A DNA stretch of 57,519 nucleotides from Aquidulcibacter paucihalophilus. GTDB taxonomy: Bacteria > Pseudomonadota > Alphaproteobacteria > Caulobacterales > Aquidulcibacteraceae. The notes under the pieces were generated by a model, which saw only the letters and a program-made list of their open reading frames with translations, was not told the origin of the DNA and searched no databases. Numbering within the stretch: the stretch's first letter is position 1; every line of letters starts with the position of its first letter. The stretch spans positions 1 through 57,519 of the forward strand of contig NZ_NCSQ01000025.1 of assembly GCF_002105465.1 (NCBI RefSeq). Reading direction: 5' to 3'. Position numbers and translations under genes: made by a program. Positions 53,730 to 57,519 of the stretch are shown in pieces.

Positions 53730-54584
53730 TCAGACTTCCTTAGTCCTGCGTCTTTCAAGCCACATTAGACCCAATCCACATACACTGACTGCAAACATAA
53801 TGGACGTTGGTAGAAAATGTATTACACCCAATTGGCTGAGGCTGGGCCAAGGGCGACCATCTCGAGTGAACGTTATCCATAATGCCGAGGCAATTGTGTA
53901 AAGCAAAGCACTCCAAAGTGCGGACTTCATTAAAGCCCTGTGACTAAGATTTGCCATGATCGCGACTAAAGTAAATGGAAGCGCTATTGGACTGAAAACA
54001 ATAAACATTAAAATGGGATATAGTCCGTTTTCTGAGCCAAGCAGCTGTGAGGCTAATGCCAAGCATGCCCAAGTTCCGATCGGCAGCAAAGCCACGCCAG
54101 ACAGAGCGCTTGAAAGCCGTTTGGCTAAGAAAGGACCGTCAGCCGGCTTATTCAAGGCTCTCAAGAGTTGCCACGCGGCATTCCCCAAAAGCAAGAAGGT
54201 AACGATCAGCAAGAAAGAACTGGCCAATGCGCTGACTTCAGAACTACTGTTTAGCGCTATGAAATCTCGTTGATAATCATACTCCCATTTCTCGAAGCCA
54301 CCGTTAGATCTAACCGTTTCAAAAGCTGTTTTGCAGAGTCCAAACAGCATCGCGAAAATTCCAAGCAAAGCTGGAAAGATGATCAGCCGAGAAACGCCGC
54401 CTAGCGTCTGAAAATTTGCAACTCCCGCTGAGGTAAAGCACCCAAGCGCAAAACCCAGATGATCGGCCTCTAGCGCTTCAAATTCATGGGCCATTGCGTC
54501 AGCCCAGTTTCTCCGCTCGGGCGGCATGATGGCGTGGGCAAGGCGAATTATGACTGCTGCAAATGCGGGCTGTCTGCTGATCAT
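53730..54584 (-). CDS. Six-helix membrane protein coupled to PadR regulator
   Basis: A 284-residue inner-membrane protein with a soluble N-terminus containing RRNWADAMAHEFEAL (about 24-38) and about six hydrophobic helices. I do not recognise a named family; such N-terminal segments are common in membrane proteins encoded beside PadR regulators. It overlaps the padR stop by 4 bases (ATGA), so the pair is coupled. Its base composition looks unlike its neighbours: two 60-base lines counted by hand here hold 24 and 25 G+C, versus 38 in a murG line. Likely horizontally acquired. Confidence 0.8.
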   Translation of the reverse strand: MISRQPAFAAVIIRLAHAIMPPERRNWADAMAHEFEALEADHLGFALGCFTSAGVANFQTLGGVSRLIIFPALLGIFAMLFGLCKTAFETVRSNGGFEKWEYDYQRDFIALNSSSEVSALASSFLLIVTFLLLGNAAWQLLRALNKPADGPFLAKRLSSALSGVALLPIGTWACLALASQLLGSENGLYPILMFIVFSPIALPFTLVAIMANLSHRALMKSALWSALLYTIASALWITFTRDGRPWPSLSQLGVIHFLPTSIMFAVSVCGLGLMWLERRRTKEV

Positions 54585-54889
54585 GCTGGCTGCCCCCCAA
54601 GGATGACCTCATCTGGTGCTGACGCACTGGTTAGTTGCGCCGCCAAACTACAGCCAGCGGGCGTAAGCTTGTAAGCATGGCGTTGTGGGCGACCCAGCGT
54701 TTCGGCTTCAAGCCATTTGGCTTCGAGAAGACCCCGATCCGCTAATCTCATCAGGATTGGGTAGAGCGTGCCAGACTTCAGGCCAGTCGCTTTGAGCAAA
54801 TCATACCCATAACGCCATTCAAGAGGGGTGTCTGCCAGCGTTTGGACGAGGGTGCGGGCCTCTTTGGAGAGCGGTCGATTTCGTTTCAT
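54581..54889 (-). CDS. PadR-family transcriptional regulator
   Basis: A 102-residue winged-helix repressor of the PadR type. The recognition helix segment reads GYDLLKATGLKSGTLYPIL (about 28-46), followed by the wing with GRPQRHAYKLTPAG (about 65-78). The short C-terminus lacks a long dimerisation helix, placing it in the small PadR subgroup. It diverges from murC and probably represses itself and the downstream membrane protein, using the palindrome in front of it. No effector can be inferred. Confidence 0.9.
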   Translation of the reverse strand: MKRNRPLSKEARTLVQTLADTPLEWRYGYDLLKATGLKSGTLYPILMRLADRGLLEAKWLEAETLGRPQRHAYKLTPAGCSLAAQLTSASAPDEVILGGQPA

Positions 54890-54893
54890 GTGC

Positions 54894-54917
54894 TTAATAC
54901 AACATATGTAGAGTTAA
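54894..54917. promoter_or_regulatory. Candidate PadR operator
   Basis: A 24-base imperfect palindrome 5 bases upstream of the padR ATG. The centre is a perfect ACATATGT (54902-54909), and TTAA boxes (54894-54897, 54914-54917) lie symmetrically 10 bases from the centre on each side. It resembles the ATAC/GTAT-like palindromes bound by PadR proteins. It lies in the padR-murC divergent gap, so it could influence murC as well. Confidence 0.5.
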
Positions 54918-55030
54918 TGGTCAAGGTAGAGAATTGGGTGGCTGTGCAGGGTTTCAAACAGCGCTCAGAGTTGCCACTTTCGCGCTTTCGGTGTTCACAG
55001 AGAAACTCGTGAATCAGAAAGTCCCAAGCC

Positions 55031-56431
55031 ATGCGAACCAATTCCATCCCCCTTGATATCGGTGCCATTCATATTGTTGGTATTGGCGGGATTGGGATGA
55101 GCGGGATTGCCGAAGTGCTTGCCCATTGGGGCCATAAGGTTCAGGGCTCGGACGCCAAGGATAGCGCCAATCTCGACCGCTTGCGCAAGGCCGGAATCAC
55201 GGTGTTTGTCGGCCATGAAGGGGCGCATGTGGCCGAAGCGGGGATTGTGTTGATCTCCTCCGCCGTCAAGCCCGATAATGTGGAAGTTGTGGCCGCCCGC
55301 GATCTCGGCATCCCCGTGGTACGCCGCGCTGAGATGCTCGCTGAACTCATGCGTCTGGGCTGGACCATTGCGGTGGGTGGTACCCATGGCAAGACAACGA
55401 CCACCTCTATGGTCGCAACCCTTCTTGATGCGGCCGACAAAGACCCCACTGTGATTAACGGCGGGATTATCAATGCCTATGGCACCAATGCGCGGGTTGG
55501 CTCTGGCGATTGGATGGTGGTGGAGGCCGATGAAAGCGACGGAACCTTCACCAAATTGCGCCCCACCATTGCTATCGTCACCAATATGGATCCTGAGCAT
55601 CTGGACTTTTATGGCACAGCCGAGGCGATGGAGGCAGCGTTTGAGACCTTTGTGGCATCTGTGCCTTTCTATGGTTTTGCCGTCATGTGTATCGACCATC
55701 CAGGCGTGCAGGGGCTGGTCGCGCGTGCCACTGATCGGCGCGTGGTGACCTATGGCTTTAACCCGCAAGCCGATGTGCGGGCTCTAAACCTAGAGGCTGA
55801 TCCAGATGGCTCGCGCTTCTCGGTTGCCTTTGCGGCCAAGCGTGGCAGCCCGGCGCATCAAATTGATGGCCTGCACCTGCCGATGCCCGGTCTGCACAAT
55901 GTCACCAATGCCTTGGCTGCGATCAGCGTGGCGCGCGAACTGGGTGCAAGTGATGCCCAGATTGCCAAAGGCCTGATGCAGTTTGAAGGCGTCAAGCGCC
56001 GCTTTACCAAAGTGGGCGAGTGGCAGGGTGTGCGCATCATTGATGATTACGGCCACCATCCGGTTGAGATTGCCGCCGTGCTGAAGGCCGCCCGTCAAGT
56101 CACGTCCGGCAAAGTGGTTGCAGTCGTCCAGCCGCATCGCTTTACCCGCTTACAGGCTTTGTTCGATGATTTCGCCCGCTGCTTCAATGATGCCGATGTG
56201 GTCGCCATTGCTGATGTCTATACAGCTGGCGAGGCCCCGATTGAGGGCGTAGACGCCGATGCCTTGGTGCGCGCCGCCCGCGATCATGGCCATAAGCGCG
56301 CCTTGAAACTGGCCTCGCCTGACGATCTTCCCGCGCTCCTGAAGGCTGAGTGCACGTCCGGCGATATATTCGTCTGCCTCGGCGCGGGTGACATCACCGC
56401 TTGGGCGAACGGGCTGCAGGCGAAGTTGTAG
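55031..56431 (+). CDS. murC: UDP-MurNAc:L-alanine ligase
   Basis: First amino-acid ligase of peptidoglycan precursor synthesis. The 466-residue enzyme has the N-terminal [15 protein letters not shown] (about 16-30), P-loop GTHGKTTTT (about 117-125), EADESDGTF, and [10 protein letters not shown]. Start ATG 55031 gives the standard N-terminus, but no good ribosome-binding site is seen. Because the padR cassette lies between it and murG, murC must either have its own promoter in 54890-55030 or depend on read-through across about 1.3 kb of antisense-oriented DNA. Confidence 0.97.
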   Translation: MRTNSIPLDIGAIHIVGIGGIGMSGIAEVLAHWGHKVQGSDAKDSANLDRLRKAGITVFVGHEGAHVAEAGIVLISSAVKPDNVEVVAARDLGIPVVRRAEMLAELMRLGWTIAVGGTHGKTTTTSMVATLLDAADKDPTVINGGIINAYGTNARVGSGDWMVVEADESDGTFTKLRPTIAIVTNMDPEHLDFYGTAEAMEAAFETFVASVPFYGFAVMCIDHPGVQGLVARATDRRVVTYGFNPQADVRALNLEADPDGSRFSVAFAAKRGSPAHQIDGLHLPMPGLHNVTNALAAISVARELGASDAQIAKGLMQFEGVKRRFTKVGEWQGVRIIDDYGHHPVEIAAVLKAARQVTSGKVVAVVQPHRFTRLQALFDDFARCFNDADVVAIADVYTAGEAPIEGVDADALVRAARDHGHKRALKLASPDDLPALLKAECTSGDIFVCLGAGDITAWANGLQAKL

Positions 56432-56442
56432 GGACACCCACC

Positions 56443-57114
56443 ATGCCAAATCCTTCTGACCTTCAAGCCTCCATCATTCCAGTCACGCCGTTTCAGCAGA
56501 ACACTACCCTATTGTGGTCGCAGGCGACCAAGGAGGCTGTCTTTGTTGATCCCGGTGGTGAGGTGCCACGCCTGTTGGGGGCGGTGCAGCATTTGGGGGT
56601 GAAGGTGGTGGCCATTTGGCTCACCCATGGTCATTTGGACCATGCTGGTGGGGCGCAGGAATTGTCGCGCACACTTGGCGTCGACATCATTGGCCCACAC
56701 GAGGATGATCAATGGCTGTTGGATGATATTGTCGCCCAATGGGCCAAATATGGTCAGACCTCAGGTTATGAAAACTGCGTGCCGACCCGCTATCTGAAGG
56801 ACGGCGACACGCTAGAGCTTGCGGGGCATCAGTTTGACGTTGTCCACTGCCCCGGTCACACACCGGGCCATGTTGCCATCATCAATAAGGATGCCAAAAT
56901 CGCCTTTGTCGGTGACCTGTTGTTCAAGGGTTCGATCGGGCGCACCGATTTCCCAAGAGGCAATTTCGACGATCTGGTTGCCTCCATCACTGGCAAACTC
57001 TGGCCCTTTGGCGATGATGTCCATTTCGTGCCCGGCCATGGCGAGATCAGCAATTTCGGCTGGGAGCGTAAGACCAATCCCTATGTAAGCGACTTGGCAT
57101 TGGGAAGGGCATAG
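56443..57114 (+). CDS. MBL-fold metallo-hydrolase (glyoxalase II-like)
   Basis: A 223-residue metallo-beta-lactamase-fold protein with the zinc motif THGHLDHAGG (about 64-73), HCPGHTPGHV (about 140-149), FVGDLLF (Asp about 163) and the terminal VPGHG (about 200). It resembles the short glyoxalase II-like group found in many bacteria. AGGGA lies 8 bases before ATG 56443, 11 bases after murC, so they are probably cotranscribed. A link to peptidoglycan is not implied by the sequence. The dcw genes expected next (murB and so on) are not in the window. Confidence 0.9.
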   Translation: MPNPSDLQASIIPVTPFQQNTTLLWSQATKEAVFVDPGGEVPRLLGAVQHLGVKVVAIWLTHGHLDHAGGAQELSRTLGVDIIGPHEDDQWLLDDIVAQWAKYGQTSGYENCVPTRYLKDGDTLELAGHQFDVVHCPGHTPGHVAIINKDAKIAFVGDLLFKGSIGRTDFPRGNFDDLVASITGKLWPFGDDVHFVPGHGEISNFGWERKTNPYVSDLALGRA

Positions 57115-57285
57115 GGGTATCGAAACGCTTCGAGATAAAAAGGATCCCCACCCCCACGATGTCATGGCCGCCGAAGCGTTAGCGCAGAGCGGGGACCTTG
57201 CGGGACCCTCCGGCACTAGGCCTAGGTCGGCGACTCGGCTGACGCAATCGGGGATGGCATCGTTCAAGGCTTTGTCTGTCTGGAC

Positions 57286-57319
57286 TCATTTTGGTGGAAA
57301 CCCTGTTTCACCAAAATGA
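57286..57319. repeat. Strong hairpin in copy B insert
   Basis: Arms TCATTTTGGTG (57286-57296) and CACCAAAATGA (57309-57319) pair perfectly over 11 bp. The stem extends by AAAC/GTTT across a single bulged G, leaving a CCT loop. The structure may act as a terminator after the MBL hydrolase gene or be part of the repeat itself. Confidence 0.6.
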
Positions 57320-57335
57320 ATCGTCAAGCATGTCC

Positions 57336-57425
57336 GCGACATCTGGGTCGTCAAGTGCGCAGCTTTGCTGCGTCGCAAGCGATCCGTTTTCGAAGAAAAC
57401 GGACACTTGACTACCCCGATGTCGC
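57336..57425. repeat. Three-stem foldable module in copy B
   Basis: Outer arms of 22 bases (57336-57357 and 57404-57425) pair at 20 positions. They enclose two perfect hairpins: CGCAGC/GCTGCG (57358-57372, TTT loop) and TCCGTTTTC/GAAAACGGA (57383-57403, GAA loop). The hairpins directly abut the outer stem, giving a three-way junction shape in DNA or RNA. Confidence 0.65.
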
Positions 57426-57519
57426 AGAAACAATTTCGGGTGCGGTTTGGTGGACCAGAGGGATCACCAAAGCGCGTTCAGATAAAAAACCTAACCAAAA
57501 CCACCGTCATCCCCGCCGA

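Larger units (their letters stand above)
57151..57519 (+). repeat. Composite dispersed repeat, copy B
   Basis: Right-end counterpart of the block at 128-403, in inverted orientation. 57151-57195 corresponds to 359-403, and 57442-57519 to 128-205 (73 of 78 identical). Between these lies a hairpin-rich insert absent from copy A. 57115-57519 contains no credible gene. The window ends inside the repeat, at the same point where its near-identical stretch with copy A begins. Confidence 0.8.

Noticed and set aside
1..57519. CRISPR arrays, tRNA or rRNA genes, integrases and transposases
   Set aside because: I looked through the intergenic gaps and found no regularly spaced repeats, no cloverleaf with CCA-type acceptor that I would defend, and no mobile-element proteins. 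A tRNAscan or Infernal run would be decisive.

Overview
The window looks like a chromosomal segment of an alphaproteobacterium, with a Caulobacterales/Hyphomonadaceae-like flavour that I infer from gene order only. The evidence is a classic division/cell-wall (dcw) cluster, the rplM-rpsI-argC order, yajC-secD-secF followed by a Mth938-like gene, MmcB, and an intracellular polyhydroxybutyrate depolymerase. The cell should be Gram-negative with Kdo-type LPS (kdsA), meso-diaminopimelate peptidoglycan (MurE with a DNPR motif), TonB-dependent outer-membrane uptake and PHB storage. No tRNA, rRNA, CRISPR array, prophage or insertion sequence was recognised.

Layout. 1-411: REP-like palindromes and a composite repeat. 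412-12.4 kb: housekeeping and accessory genes (fatty acid desaturase, inorganic pyrophosphatase, a class A PBP, a large unknown exported protein, PHB depolymerase, a SCO1-type copper chaperone, remnants of a vapBC toxin-antitoxin pair, a DJ-1/isonitrile-hydratase-like protein, MmcB, a DUF6065-like protein). 12.5-24.4 kb: envelope and transport genes (kdsA, an ABC exporter, a POT peptide transporter convergent with a TonB-dependent receptor, an HtrA-like protease, a PstS-OmpA fusion, a PDZ-alpha/beta hydrolase). 24.4-31.5 kb: serB and miaA diverging, then a methyltransferase, a racemase-type CoA-transferase, two histidine phosphatases, an exported M20 amidohydrolase and a VOC protein. 31.7-36.7 kb: yajC-secD-secF-Mth938-like, a PuuD-like membrane protein, and a phytoene-synthase-like protein without its first aspartate motif. 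36.7-42.0 kb (minus strand): an EEP-like membrane protein, argC, rpsI, rplM and a TadG-like gene split by an in-frame TAG. 42.3-57.1 kb: mraZ-rsmH-ftsL-ftsI-murE-murF-mraY-murD-ftsW-murG-[padR cassette on the opposite strand]-murC-MBL hydrolase.

The dcw genes from mraZ to mraY are tightly coupled, with overlaps of 4, 4, 4, 4, 8 and 1 bases. An array of ATCCCAT repeats on a 10-base phase precedes mraZ and fits MraZ autoregulation. An AT-richer padR/membrane-protein cassette interrupts the cluster between murG and murC.

Both ends of the window carry the same composite repeat in opposite orientation; its outer 78 bases match at 73 positions. I infer that the window is probably a whole assembly contig that broke at dispersed repeats. 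I did not find a convincing new multi-gene system. The most noteworthy items are the terminal structured repeats, the padR cassette in the dcw cluster, the amber-split TadG-like gene, the decayed vapBC locus, and several unusual domain combinations (PstS-OmpA, PDZ-hydrolase, degenerate EEP).
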